Shown here: in pieces, positions 7,733-17,338 of the stretch
How positions within the stretch are numbered: position 1 is the first letter of the stretch
How the letters are laid out: each line of letters starts with the position of its first letter
DNA from: Methanobacteriota archaeon
GTDB taxonomy: Archaea > Halobacteriota > Methanosarcinia > Methanosarcinales > Methanosarcinaceae
Direction of reading: 5' to 3'
Assembly (NCBI GenBank): GCA_023399215.1
Contig: JAEWQJ010000043.1
Span: 1 to 64,000, forward strand
DNA length: 64,000 nt
Notes under the pieces: generated by a model
The model's database searches: none
What the model saw: only the letters and a program-made list of their open reading frames with translations
Told to the model about the DNA's origin: nothing
Translations under genes and position numbers: made by a program

Positions 7733-9556
7733 ATGGACACATACGAGAAAGTATTCGAGCTGGCTAAACGCCGAGGGTTCTTATGGAACTCCTTTGAGCT
7801 GTATGGCGGAAGCCGAGGATTTTATGATTATGGGCCTCTTGGGAGCACACTGAAGAGGCGAATCGAGCAGACCTGGAGAGAATTTTACGTTATCCAGGAA
7901 GGGTTTATGGAGATCGAATGCCCGACAATCGGGATCGAAGAAGTCTTTATTGCATCCGGACACGTCGGAGGTTTTTCGGACCCCCTGTGCGAGTGCATGA
8001 ACTGTAAAGAAGCATTCCGGGCCGACCATCTTGTACAAAACGTAATGGAAGCCGCAGGGACCCTGAGTGCAGAACAACTCACAAAGGTTATAAAGGAAAA
8101 TAATATCCGATGCCCGGAGTGCGGTGGAAAATTCGGCGACGCCTATGAATTCAACCTGATGTTCAAAACCACAATTGGGCCCGGTACTGGAAGGCAGGGA
8201 TACCTCAGGCCGGAGACAGCACAGGGCATGTTTGTCGATTTCCAGAGGCTGTCCCGCTTCTACAGGGACAAGCTGCCTTTTGGAGCCGTGCAGATTGGGA
8301 AATCCTACAGAAATGAAATTGCACCCAGGCAAGGTGTAATCCGCCTCAGGGAATTCACACAGGCCGAGTGCGAGATTTTCGTTGACCCACGGAACAAGAA
8401 GCACCCCAACTTTGAGCGTTTTGCAGACAGAGAACTTGTACTCTATTCCCAGGAAGCACAGGAGAAAGGAGAACCTTTCAGGATGACCGTACGGGAAGCT
8501 GTGAAGACCGGAGTCATTGCACACGAAGTCCTGGGCTACAACATTGCACTAACCAATGAGTTTTTGACAAAGGTTGGAATTGATCCTGCAAAACTCAGGT
8601 TCAGACAGCACCTGAAAGACGAAATGGCGCATTACGCAATCGACTGCTGGGATGCTGAGATCGAGACCGACAGGTTCGGCTGGGTCGAGATCGTGGGAAT
8701 TGCTGACAGGACGGATTACGATCTTAAAGCTCATGCAAAGGTTAGCAAGACCGAGCTTTACGTTTATGTCGAATACGACGAGCCAAAGATGGTAACTCGT
8801 TTTGTTGTAAAGCCGAACATGGGCAAGCTCGGACCTCTCTTTAAGGGCAAGGCAAAAGCTGTCGCAGATGCCTTAAAACAGCTTTCCGAAGAAGAACTCT
8901 CAAAGGATGAGATCAAAGTTACCGTGGACGGAGAAGAATTGACAGTCAGTTCGGATGCAGTGGACTTTGCAGAAGAAACCGTTAAAGTCAGCGGAGAAAA
9001 CGTCATACCTCACGTAATCGAGCCCTCTTATGGGATCGACAGGATCTTCTACGGCATCATGGAGCACGCCTATGACGAAGAAAACGTGGCTCAGAAGGTT
9101 GCCGAATCCGGACTTAAAGGCACAGAAGAAGCTGAGAAGGAATCCGAAGCCGGAAAGAGCGAAGGCGAAGCTGAGGGAGAAGAGGAAGCCCGCCTTGTCA
9201 TGCACTTTTCAAGCGCAGTTGCCCCGGTACAGGTTGCAGTCCTTCCGCTTCTTACCCGCAAAGAACTTGCAGACCCTGCAAAGGACATCATTGTAAAACT
9301 CAGGGAAAAGTCCCTGCTTGTCAATTATGATGATTCCGGAACCATCGGACGCCGCTACAGGAGAAACGACGAAATCGGAACGCCTTACTGCGTTACTGTA
9401 GACTACGAAACCCTCGAAGACGGGACTGTAACTATAAGGGACAGAGATTCCATGCGCCAGATCAGGGCACCGATCCAGGGAATCGAAAACGCGCTCTACG
9501 AACTTATTTACAGAGGCAGAACTTTCGAATCCGCAGGCAAGCCCTTTAACTTCTAA
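7733..9556 (+). CDS. glyS: Glycyl-tRNA synthetase, archaeal/eukaryotic dimer type
   Basis: Class II synthetase that charges tRNA-Gly, 607 residues. N-terminal GFLWNSFELYGG and YDYGPLG are typical of the alpha2 enzyme. A zinc-binding region has CMNC (about residue 90) and CPECGGKFG (about 130). Motif 2 is seen at QIGKSYRNEIAPRQG, motif 3 at EPSYGIDRIFYGI, and the C-terminal anticodon-binding domain starts near residue 500. An acidic Glu/Ala/Gly-rich insert (about 455-485) sits between motif 3 and the anticodon domain; it looks like a lineage-specific linker. The ATG at 7733 follows a gagg ribosome site and gives the normal N-terminus. It stands alone, with its own promoter. Confidence 0.97.
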   Translation: MDTYEKVFELAKRRGFLWNSFELYGGSRGFYDYGPLGSTLKRRIEQTWREFYVIQEGFMEIECPTIGIEEVFIASGHVGGFSDPLCECMNCKEAFRADHLVQNVMEAAGTLSAEQLTKVIKENNIRCPECGGKFGDAYEFNLMFKTTIGPGTGRQGYLRPETAQGMFVDFQRLSRFYRDKLPFGAVQIGKSYRNEIAPRQGVIRLREFTQAECEIFVDPRNKKHPNFERFADRELVLYSQEAQEKGEPFRMTVREAVKTGVIAHEVLGYNIALTNEFLTKVGIDPAKLRFRQHLKDEMAHYAIDCWDAEIETDRFGWVEIVGIADRTDYDLKAHAKVSKTELYVYVEYDEPKMVTRFVVKPNMGKLGPLFKGKAKAVADALKQLSEEELSKDEIKVTVDGEELTVSSDAVDFAEETVKVSGENVIPHVIEPSYGIDRIFYGIMEHAYDEENVAQKVAESGLKGTEEAEKESEAGKSEGEAEGEEEARLVMHFSSAVAPVQVAVLPLLTRKELADPAKDIIVKLREKSLLVNYDDSGTIGRRYRRNDEIGTPYCVTVDYETLEDGTVTIRDRDSMRQIRAPIQGIENALYELIYRGRTFESAGKPFNF

Positions 9557-9639
9557 AATTAAAAAACTGGCAATTCTTGAGCTGTGGGCTAAAAAGCCTG
9601 CAGCAAAGTTTTTAGTTTTTTATGTTTATTAAAATTAAA

Positions 9640-9800
9640 TTAAAAATCTGAAACGAATAGCTTCGGATAAATTAATCTGGAATAGATTAATCAGATTTGG
9701 GATTTTAACCAGATTTAGAATAAATAAATTTAATACGAAATAAATTTAACCAGATATAGAACAAATTAATCTGACCTGGAATAAATTAATCTGAAAGAAA
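9640..9800. repeat. Degenerate aataaattaatctg repeats before hef
   Basis: Four or more imperfect copies of a 14-base unit (aataaattaatctg, with variants such as aacaaattaatctg) are spread over 160 bases in front of hef. No clear TATA box stands out from the AT-rich background. Confidence 0.55.
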
Positions 9801-9815
9801 CGATCCTGAAATAGA

Positions 9816-12596
9816 ATGAACGAGAATCTTTTTCCTGAAAAAACTGGGTTCATGAAGCACCCGCTGATAAAACCCGATACCGTTGAGCAGAGGCTCTATC
9901 AATTGAACCTTGCAGGAAAGGCCCTCGAAGGCTCAAGCCTTGTTGTGCTTCCTACTGGGCTTGGAAAAACCATTATAGCTCTTTTTGTAATTGTTTCCAG
10001 GCTTCAGCGTTTCGGGGGAAAAGCGCTGATTCTTTCCCCAACAAAACCGCTTGTTGAGCAGCATGCTACTTTTTTCAAAAAAGTAATGGCTCTTCCTGAA
10101 GATGAGATTCTCACTTTTACAGGCAGCATTGCGCCTGAAGAGCGTGAAAAACTCTGGGCTCAGGGGAAGTTGATAGTATCCACTCCTCAGGTGATTGAAA
10201 ACGACCTTCTTACAAAAAGAATTAGCCTTGAGGATGTAACTCACATAACCTTTGATGAAGCCCACAGGGCAGTCGGAAATTACGCTTATACCTTTATTGC
10301 GGAAAAATACTTCGAAAGCGCAAAAAACCCTCATGTGCTCGGAATTACTGCAAGCCCCGGAAGTTCGGACGAGAAAATCTCTGAAGTATGTCAGGCTTTA
10401 CACATTGAAAATGTCTCCGTAAAAACTGAAAAAGATAGGGATGTCCGTCCTTATGTGCAGGAAAAAGAAATAGAATGGTTTCAGGTCCAGCTTCCTTCCG
10501 AAATGGCCGAAATCCGGGGCTATCTGGAAAAAATCTTTGATGATCGGCTTGTAACCGTAAGAGATTTGGGGTTTTCAGTAGGCAGCGGGAAATATGTCTC
10601 TAAAAAAGACCTATTACTTCTCCAGAAGAAACTGCAGGGTGAAATTAGGATAGGAGGTGACCCTGCAGTTTTTACTGCAATGTCTGTACTTGCTGAAATG
10701 ATGAAAGTGAACCATGCTGTGGAAATGATTGAGACTCAGGGACTTGAGCCTCTCAAGAAATACCTGGAGAAACTTGATGCTGAAGCCTCTTCAAACAGTG
10801 CGAGCAAGGCTTCAAAAAGGCTGATGGACGATCTCTACATGAGAAAAGCCCTTTACAGAGTAAAGGAATGCGAGGTTGAACATCCTAAACTTGAGCTTGC
10901 GCGGAAACTCGTATCCAAACAGCTAAAAGGAAGTCCTGATTCCAGGGTAATTGTTTTTACGAATTACAGGGACACAGCAGAGATAGTGGTAAATGCCCTA
11001 TCAGAAGTTCCAGGAATTGCCCCTATCCGTTTTGTAGGGCAGGCCTCGCGCCGTAAGGACAAAGGGCTTACGCAAAAACAACAGGTGGAAGTTCTCGATA
11101 AGTTTAGAGCAGGAGAATATAACGTACTTGTAGCTACTTCAGTTGCTGAAGAAGGTCTTGATATCCCTTCCACAGACCTAGTATTATTCTACGAACCCAT
11201 TCCCTCGGAAATCCGGAGCATCCAGCGTAAAGGCAGGACAGGCAGGCAGCATAAAGGCAGAGTCATTATACTTGTAACAAAGGGTACACGCGACGAAGCC
11301 TATTACTGGAGCAGTAAGAGCAAGGAAAAAAGGATGCTAAAAAGCATGCACGGGCTTGAAGCTCTTCTGGATCCCAAAGATTCAAAGCAGGGTTCGAGAC
11401 TTTCAGACTTTGAGTCTAAAGCTTTTATTCAGGATTATACGCAAAGTGAAGCTGAAAATGAGACTAAAATAAATAACAGATTAGAAAATGCTAATATAAC
11501 GCAGGGAAATGAAGGTTCAATTCAGGAAAACAGTAATCTGGCTGTAAATCTCAGTGGTTTTGTAAACAGCAGGGGCAAAGCTGTAGATAGTACCTTTTTT
11601 GCAGATAACAAGGATGCGGTTGTAGATAGCAGTAGTTTTGCAGACATCGGAAGCAGGGCTGCAGATGTTGGAGATTTAACTGTAGACAGCGAGGATTTAA
11701 CTGTAGACAGCAGGGATATGGCTGCTGGCTCAGATTGTAACAGGGAGAATGAAGAAATTAACGAAGATAACTGTGGGGCCGGGAAAGAACAAAAGAATGA
11801 AGAAAAAAGCAGAGAAGAAAAAAGCAGGGAAGAAAACGTAAAAGAAAGACAAAAAACCTTTGTCTATTTTGAAACTCTTTCTGGAAAGAAACCTGAATCC
11901 TCACCCGAAACTACTGCAGAAGTATCCAAAATGGAAATCAACCCCGAATCCCTGAAAATAATAGTGGACTTCAGGGAAGCAAAAAGTGGGGTTGCAAATG
12001 TTCTTGATAAGCTTGGAGTAGAAATTATTTTTACCAAGCTTGAAATTGGTGATTACGTTGTAAGCGACCGCCTTGCCGTGGAGAGAAAGCGCACAGATGA
12101 CTTTGTAAACTCTCTTGTTGATGGAAAACGTAATCTTTTTGCGCAATTATCGGATCTTACAAGAGTATATCAAAAGCCTGTTCTTATCATTGAAGGAACA
12201 GAACTTTTCACTTCAAGGCAAATTAACCCTAATGCTATTTACGGCTCCTTGATATCCATTGCTATTGATTTTGGAGTATCAATATTATATTCAAGAGATG
12301 AAGAAGAAACTGCTGCAATTTTAAAAATGCTTGCAAAGCGTGAGCAGATGGAAAATAAAAGAGAGGTCAATCCCCACGGAAAAAAGTCAACAAGTACCCT
12401 TCCTGAGCAGCAGGAATACCTGGTATCCGCGATCGCAGACATCGGGCCGAAAGCTGCAAGAAACCTTCTTTTGCACTTCGGCTCAGTAGAGGCTATTATG
12501 AAAGCTGATGCCAACGAACTCAAGAAAGTAAACTTAATAGGGCCAAAAAGAGCAACAAAAATTAGAGAACTCATTGAGGCTCCCTATAAAGGATAA
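9816..12596 (+). CDS. hef: Hef: fused helicase and XPF-type nuclease for stalled replication forks
   Basis: 926 residues. The N-terminal half is a superfamily 2 helicase: VLPTGLGKT (Walker A, near residue 46), FDEAHR (motif II), GITASPGS (motif III) and the motif VI region QRKGRTGRQ near 470. The C-terminal part is an XPF/Mus81 nuclease with VDFREAKSG and the catalytic ERKRTDDF (near 750), then a helix-hairpin-helix pair that ends at KIRELI. The family processes forked and nicked DNA in Euryarchaea. Between the modules lies an unusual linker of about 180 residues (about 525-705) with repeats such as DLTVDS and a Glu/Lys run; relatives have a short linker here. A second Met (9852, MKHPLIKP) is a possible start, closer to the conserved N-terminus. 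Confidence 0.94.
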   Translation: MNENLFPEKTGFMKHPLIKPDTVEQRLYQLNLAGKALEGSSLVVLPTGLGKTIIALFVIVSRLQRFGGKALILSPTKPLVEQHATFFKKVMALPEDEILTFTGSIAPEEREKLWAQGKLIVSTPQVIENDLLTKRISLEDVTHITFDEAHRAVGNYAYTFIAEKYFESAKNPHVLGITASPGSSDEKISEVCQALHIENVSVKTEKDRDVRPYVQEKEIEWFQVQLPSEMAEIRGYLEKIFDDRLVTVRDLGFSVGSGKYVSKKDLLLLQKKLQGEIRIGGDPAVFTAMSVLAEMMKVNHAVEMIETQGLEPLKKYLEKLDAEASSNSASKASKRLMDDLYMRKALYRVKECEVEHPKLELARKLVSKQLKGSPDSRVIVFTNYRDTAEIVVNALSEVPGIAPIRFVGQASRRKDKGLTQKQQVEVLDKFRAGEYNVLVATSVAEEGLDIPSTDLVLFYEPIPSEIRSIQRKGRTGRQHKGRVIILVTKGTRDEAYYWSSKSKEKRMLKSMHGLEALLDPKDSKQGSRLSDFESKAFIQDYTQSEAENETKINNRLENANITQGNEGSIQENSNLAVNLSGFVNSRGKAVDSTFFADNKDAVVDSSSFADIGSRAADVGDLTVDSEDLTVDSRDMAAGSDCNRENEEINEDNCGAGKEQKNEEKSREEKSREENVKERQKTFVYFETLSGKKPESSPETTAEVSKMEINPESLKIIVDFREAKSGVANVLDKLGVEIIFTKLEIGDYVVSDRLAVERKRTDDFVNSLVDGKRNLFAQLSDLTRVYQKPVLIIEGTELFTSRQINPNAIYGSLISIAIDFGVSILYSRDEEETAAILKMLAKREQMENKREVNPHGKKSTSTLPEQQEYLVSAIADIGPKAARNLLLHFGSVEAIMKADANELKKVNLIGPKRATKIRELIEAPYKG

Positions 12597-12606
12597 ATGA
12601 CGGAAA

Positions 12607-12680
12607 AAGTAACGAAAAAGGTAATGAAAACGGTAACGAAAAAGGTAACGAAAAAAGTAACGAAAAAGGTAACGAAAAAA
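12607..12680 (+). repeat. 12-bp tandem repeat just after hef
   Basis: About six copies of gtaacgaaaaag, some with single changes, start right after the hef stop codon. An open frame through them (VTKKVTKKV) is a by-product of the repeat. The array runs up to the 3' end of the convergent gene. Confidence 0.75.
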
Positions 12681-12712
12681 ATCTTCTCTTTCTTTTCTTT
12701 TTACTCTTACCT

Positions 12713-13366
12713 TTATAACTGCCTCAGGCGCTCTATAAGCCCAAGCCCTTTTCCAATTAATTCTAAATCCTCGGCAATCCTACGCGGGTCTGTTTCATCC
12801 TGAAGGCAATCTGCAATATTGACCATCTTTCTAAAGAGAAGGTCTTCCAGTACCTTCCGGTCTCTATTGACTCCTGCTACCTTTGATACTGCCGCGGGTT
12901 TTTCTGCTCTTTCTGAAGGTGCGGCCTGGATTACAGGAGCTGCAGGACCTCTAGGAATTGTAGAAGCTCTAGGAACTGCAGGTGCTTTCCTTCCTGCGTC
13001 TTCTTTTTCAGAAGGTAATACGGGAATTTCCTCTTCTACTGGCTCGATAGCCTTTTCCTCTTCTTCGGCAGTTTCAGAGGTTCTCAGCCCGAACCTCGAT
13101 TTTTGCCTGTGTGCCTGGACTCTCTTCTTGCTCTCAAAAGAAGATTTGTCTTTTTCTGTAGACGGCGTGGGTTCAGGAGCCTGGACTTCTGCGGCTGGTT
13201 CCGGAGCTTCTTTCTCTTCCTGGACATCACATATAGGACAGATTACTCTACCCTGATAACGGAACTTTGGGGCCCCGCAGACTTTACAATGCTCAGCAAG
13301 CATTGTGCCCCCTAGTTCAAGGAAACGTGCTATTCGCTTTACTTTTTTATCTTTTTCAGAATCCAT
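12713..13366 (-). CDS. Sjogren/scleroderma autoantigen 1 (UPF0148) family zinc-ribbon protein
   Basis: 217 residues from the chosen start. The N-terminal domain has a zinc ribbon, CKVCGAPKFRYQGRVICPIC, preceded by the conserved segment ARFLELGGTML. This combination marks the archaeal UPF0148 / autoantigen p27 family, whose molecular role is not established. The middle (about 45-150) is a low-complexity Ala/Pro/Glu linker, and the C-terminal 60 residues form a helical domain (KVLEDLLFRKMVNIADCL). The frame is open up to 13414, but the Met at 13366 is preferred because gaggaagg lies 9 bases upstream and the conserved region starts there. The gene converges on hef and lies behind the 12-bp repeats. 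Confidence 0.8.
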   Translation of the reverse strand: MDSEKDKKVKRIARFLELGGTMLAEHCKVCGAPKFRYQGRVICPICDVQEEKEAPEPAAEVQAPEPTPSTEKDKSSFESKKRVQAHRQKSRFGLRTSETAEEEEKAIEPVEEEIPVLPSEKEDAGRKAPAVPRASTIPRGPAAPVIQAAPSERAEKPAAVSKVAGVNRDRKVLEDLLFRKMVNIADCLQDETDPRRIAEDLELIGKGLGLIERLRQL

Positions 13367-13543
13367 AGATCTGACCTTCCTCTGTTTGCGGCTTCTTATG
13401 CATTTGCTTCTCACTTATTTTATAAAATTTTTCCTGTAGCTCACTGTATATGAAGCTAATTTATCCTGTGTAAATAAGAAAAAGGAAATAAATACAGAAT
13501 CACAATTGGCAGACTCTGATATGGGGAACCTTTAAAATCACCG

Positions 13544-13560
13544 ATAATATTTTATATAAC
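13544..13560 (+). promoter_or_regulatory. TATA box of the UPF0147 gene
   Basis: gataatattttatataac gives a good archaeal TATA box about 90 bases before the ATG, so the leader would be about 60 bases long. Confidence 0.55.
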
Positions 13561-13643
13561 AAGCCTATCTTAGACTAATCTATACTATATTAGCTATATT
13601 AGCTCTAATTTTTATATCATAATTAACTGCGAAGGTGATTCGA

Positions 13644-13916
13644 ATGTCATCAAATGATTCAGCAGATGTCATAAAACAATGTCTTCAAGTCCTAGAAAAT
13701 ATAACCAGTGACTCTTCAGTTCCTAGAAATATCAGGCGTTCCGTAAATGAAATTATGGACATACTGAACAACGAATCCGAACCTCTCTTTCTTAGAGCGG
13801 CATCAAGCATTTCCATTCTCGAAGATATAAGCAATGATCCTAACCTTCCTCTGCACACAAGAACTTTGATATGGAACCTCTCAAGCCAGCTCGAGACCAT
13901 TCCTGTAGATGAGTAA
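13644..13916 (+). CDS. UPF0147 family protein (90 aa)
   Basis: A short, entirely helical archaeal protein of unknown function. It shows the family's repeated helix pattern: CLQVLENITSDSSVPRNIRR, then EIMDILNN and a second similar half (ISILEDISNDPNLPLHTR). The two halves look like an internal duplication with the motif LE(N/D)IS(N/D)DP..P. A GTG at 13635 is in frame, but the ATG at 13644 is better placed after the ribosome site gaaggtg and gives the usual family length. It stands alone with its own promoter. The protein is soluble, with no signal peptide or membrane segment. Confidence 0.85.
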   Translation: MSSNDSADVIKQCLQVLENITSDSSVPRNIRRSVNEIMDILNNESEPLFLRAASSISILEDISNDPNLPLHTRTLIWNLSSQLETIPVDE

Positions 13917-14649
13917 TCCTGTAGATGATATATAGGATTCATATAGACATAGATTCTTAAAATATAAAAATAGAATTTGCGTGGGAGCAAATACTGGGAA
14001 CAGATAAGCTCCAAGAAAAACATCTCTCGAGATGATCCTGCTAAAAAATTCCGAACTCTAACTAATTCTAAAAAAAGAACTAAAAGGTAACAACCTTACT
14101 ATTCTATTAGCTACCTCAGGCTGATTTTGGAATTGTCTTCTGGAAGTTAGAGGATATCGACAAGGAAAAAGCCCTTTTCCTTCTTTTTTATATATTTTTC
14201 CGGAAACTGGATTAGAGCTCTGGATCTTAAAAATCGGATTATAAGCTAACTCAAGAATGTAAGAGGACTGAATAGAAAAGAATGTAAGAGGGCCAAATAC
14301 AAAAGAATATAAAAAGATGAAATGGAAAAGAATGTAAGAGGATTAAATGGAAAAAAATTGATAAAGATATAATGGAAAAATAATAGAATAAAAATAGAAA
14401 TTAAGGAATTTCAAACTCAGATGTAACTCAGATTGTATAAACGAAGATTTAAGGAATTCTGAACTCAGCACATACAGGGAAAAAATTTATATACAGACGT
14501 AAGATATTTGAAGAGAATTTCTTAGATGAGATTTTAGAATTCTGGAAAACCTATAGAAAACGTATAATAACTATTTTAGCTTCAAGCCAAAAATTAGTTT
14601 TTAGGCGGAAAAACTAATTGTGTAAAAGGCTAAGAAACATAAAGGGGGT
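13917..14649. other. Spacer with terminator-like hairpin, repeats and a promoter
   Basis: No gene is seen over 730 bases. It holds a hairpin near 14162, about three degenerate copies of an aaaagaatgtaagagg unit (14255-14345), and a TATA box aaaaatttatatac at 14481-14494, about 160 bases before the translin gene. Confidence 0.5.
14162..14189 (+). terminator. Hairpin followed by T-run
   Basis: AAGGAAAA pairs with TTTTCCTT (14175-14182) and is followed by cttttttat. It could end transcription from the UPF0147 gene, although it lies 245 bases after its stop codon. Confidence 0.4.
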
Positions 14650-15285
14650 ATGAAAATCTTGCTTGAAGAAATCTCGGCCCGGATAAGAGAAAATTTTGAT
14701 GCTAAGGACAGTATAAGGGAAGAGGGATTGAAGATTTCACGGGAAGTTGTCAGGGAATGCAGAACAGCATCATTTGCTCTGCACGGCCAGGACTTTGAAA
14801 AGGCAGATAAAAATATCAAAACCGCAGGACATGCGCTTGAGAAACTTGAAGTTCTTTTCGAAGGGCATGCTGACATTTATCATGCAGGCTTTGTAGAACA
14901 TGCCCAGCAGGAGTATTCTGAGGTTTCAGTCCTCAGCAGCCTGCTGAAAGAAGAAGGAAAAAAATTTCCCTCCCCTGAAGAGTTAAGGGTCGAATATGCA
15001 GCTTACCTTAATGGGCTTGGGGACGTTGTCGGAGAGCTTAGGAGGCATGTTCTGGACCTTATAAGGAAAGAGTCCTTTGAGAAAGCCGAAGTGTTTTTAG
15101 GTATTATGGAAAATATCCATGCAGTGCTTATGGACTTTGACTACCCTGATGCCATAACCGGAGGATTGAGGCGAAAAACCGACGTATCCCGCTCCTTAAT
15201 AGAAAAGACGCGCGGTGATGTTGTTAACGCAATTGGTCAGAAAAAGCTTGAGACCGCAATGCGAAATCTGGAATCCAAACTTTAG
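14650..15285 (+). CDS. Translin family protein
   Basis: 211 residues, all helical, resembling archaeal translin-like proteins. Recognisable parts are the N-terminal helix with REVVRECRTASFALHGQDFE, the H..FVEHAQQEYSEV region, and the C-terminal half with LGDVVGELRRHVLDLIRK, FLGIMENIHAVLMDFDYPDA and LRRKTDVSRSLIEKTRGDVV, which is the most conserved translin signature. In eukaryotes translin binds RNA and single-stranded DNA and forms C3PO with TRAX; in archaea a related protein can act as an RNase. The ATG at 14650 follows the ribosome site gggggt. It is a single gene with its own TATA box at about 14486. Confidence 0.88.
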   Translation: MKILLEEISARIRENFDAKDSIREEGLKISREVVRECRTASFALHGQDFEKADKNIKTAGHALEKLEVLFEGHADIYHAGFVEHAQQEYSEVSVLSSLLKEEGKKFPSPEELRVEYAAYLNGLGDVVGELRRHVLDLIRKESFEKAEVFLGIMENIHAVLMDFDYPDAITGGLRRKTDVSRSLIEKTRGDVVNAIGQKKLETAMRNLESKL

Positions 15286-15718
15286 ATAGCCTTAGATAAA
15301 AGAATGCTTAAATATCGAGCAAATCGGCACCTTTGAACCACAAAAGTTAAAATTGGTCGTAAAACGCAATCCACTAATATACAGCTTCCACTAATATACA
15401 GCTCACTCGATAACTATTAAACCACTGATTAGTTTAACAATTACTAGCCGTCTGGCAGTTAACTGTTTAAACTTGGGAATATGGAATTCCCAAGTTAATC
15501 AACATAGAATTAAAGTTGACAGGCTTAGAATTGAAGTTGACAGGCTTAGAATTGAAGTTGACAACTTATACTTACACACTACAGCCTTAGTATTAATCTT
15601 GACAGCTTATACGTATAATTATCAGGTTTAGAATTGAGCTCTACAGACTACAAACATATTTAACAGACTTATAATTCCAATAATCTAGAATTCCAATAAT
15701 CTATTCAAGAGGATATGC
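15286..15718. other. Spacer with tandem 20-21-bp repeats
   Basis: No gene. Three near-identical units of about 21 bases (gttgacaggcttagaattgaa) lie at 15512-15570, with weaker copies later near 15600-15640 (gacagcttatacg, caggtttagaattgag). A second pair, ccactaatatacagct, is at 15370-15402. No clear promoter can be chosen for sepS. Confidence 0.55.
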
Positions 15719-17338
15719 ATGAAATTTGATCCGGAAAAAATAAAGAGGGACGCTAAAGAGAACTTCGACCTTACCTGGAATGAGGGCAAAAAACTGGTCA
15801 GGACACCTACCCTGAACGAACGTTATCCCAGAACCACTTTGAAATATGGAAAAGCTCATCCCGTTTACGATACAATCCAGAAACTTAGAGAAGCATATTT
15901 AAGAATGGGCTTTGAAGAGATGATGAACCCTCTGATAGTGGATGATAAAGAGGTACACAAACAGTTCGGAAGCGAAGCTCTTGCAGTCCTGGACCGTTGT
16001 TTTTATCTTGCAGGCCTGCCACGGCCGAACGTTGGAATTTCCGATGAGCGCACCTCAGAGGTAAAAGAGATTCTCGGGGATATAGGCGACGATGGGGTAG
16101 AAAAGATAAGGCAGGTTCTCCATTCGTATAAAAAAGGAAAGATAGAAGGAGACGACCTTGTGCCCGAGATTTCAACAGTGCTTGGAGTTTCAGACGCCCT
16201 TGTTGCAGATATGATCGAAAAGGTTTTCCCGGAATTTAAAGAGCTTATACCCCAGGCAAGCACAAAGACTCTCCGCAGCCACATGACCAGCGGATGGTTT
16301 ATTTCTCTCAGTTCCCTCCTTGAAAGACAAGAGCCACCCTTCCACTTCTTCTCCGTAGACCGCTGCTTCAGGCGAGAACAGCAAGAGGATGCCTCAAGAC
16401 TCATGACCTATTATTCGGCTTCCTGCGTAATTATGGATGAAGATGTGACTGTCGACCATGGAAAAGCCGTATCAGAAGGGCTTCTTTCCCAGTTTGGATT
16501 TGAGAAATTCCTTTTCAGGCCCGATGAGAAACGCAGCAAATACTACATTCCTGACACGCAGACCGAAGTGTTTGCCTTCCATCCAAAACTTGTGGGCTCT
16601 AACTCAAAGTACTCTGACGGCTGGATCGAGATTGCAACTTTCGGAATTTATTCCCCAACAGCGCTTGCCCAATATGATATTCCGTATCCTGTAATGAATC
16701 TTGGGCTCGGAGTGGAAAGGCTGGCAATGATTCTTCATGATGCACCTGATATCCGATCTCTTACCTACCCACAGATTCCACAGTATACTGAATGGAAAAT
16801 GTCAGATGGCGAACTTGCAAAACAGGTCTTCGTAGATAAAGTACCCGAAACTCCTGAAGGACTTGCGATTGCAGCTTCCATTGTTTCCCAGTGCGAACTG
16901 CATGGAGAAGAACCAAGTCCCTGTGAATTCCCTGCCTGGGAAGGAGAAGTTTGCGGGAGAAAAGTAAAAGTTTCCGTAACCGAGCCCGAAGAAAATACAA
17001 AGCTTTGCGGACCTGCAGCTTTTAATGAGGTTGTAGTATATCAGGGAGATATAATGGGAATTCCGAATACCAAGAAATGGCAGAAAGCTTTTGAAAACCA
17101 CTCTGCAAGAGCAGGAATTCGCTTTATAGAAGCATTTGCAGCCCAGGCCGCCAGAGAAATTGAAGAAGCTGCTCTGTCAGGAGCAACTGAGCATATAGCC
17201 AGGATAAGAATCGCCAAAGTTCCCTCGGAAGTTAACCTGAGAATAGGCTCTATTGCCCAGCGTTATATCACAGGTAAAAAGAAAAAAATAGATATGAGAG
17301 GCCCGGTTTTCACATCTGTAAAAGCTGAATTCGTGTGA
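15719..17338 (+). CDS. sepS: O-phosphoseryl-tRNA(Cys) synthetase SepS
   Basis: Class II synthetase, 539 residues, that charges tRNA-Cys with O-phosphoserine. SepCysS then converts Sep to Cys; this is the indirect route to Cys-tRNA in methanogens. Signs are the N-terminal KFDPEKIKRDAKENFDLTW, the alpha-subunit-PheRS-like core with motif 2 around CFRREQQEDASRL, and motif 3 at NLGLGVERLAMILHD. The length is as in other SepRS proteins. ATG at 15719 follows agagga. The next gene starts on the last bases of this one (GTGA overlap), so the two are translationally coupled. SepCysS (pscS) is not in the window. Confidence 0.96.
   Translation: MKFDPEKIKRDAKENFDLTWNEGKKLVRTPTLNERYPRTTLKYGKAHPVYDTIQKLREAYLRMGFEEMMNPLIVDDKEVHKQFGSEALAVLDRCFYLAGLPRPNVGISDERTSEVKEILGDIGDDGVEKIRQVLHSYKKGKIEGDDLVPEISTVLGVSDALVADMIEKVFPEFKELIPQASTKTLRSHMTSGWFISLSSLLERQEPPFHFFSVDRCFRREQQEDASRLMTYYSASCVIMDEDVTVDHGKAVSEGLLSQFGFEKFLFRPDEKRSKYYIPDTQTEVFAFHPKLVGSNSKYSDGWIEIATFGIYSPTALAQYDIPYPVMNLGLGVERLAMILHDAPDIRSLTYPQIPQYTEWKMSDGELAKQVFVDKVPETPEGLAIAASIVSQCELHGEEPSPCEFPAWEGEVCGRKVKVSVTEPEENTKLCGPAAFNEVVVYQGDIMGIPNTKKWQKAFENHSARAGIRFIEAFAAQAAREIEEAALSGATEHIARIRIAKVPSEVNLRIGSIAQRYITGKKKKIDMRGPVFTSVKAEFV

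Noticed and set aside
12597..12803. Frame MTEKVTKKV... after hef
   Set aside because: Produced by the 12-bp tandem repeat; it then runs into the antisense of the next gene.
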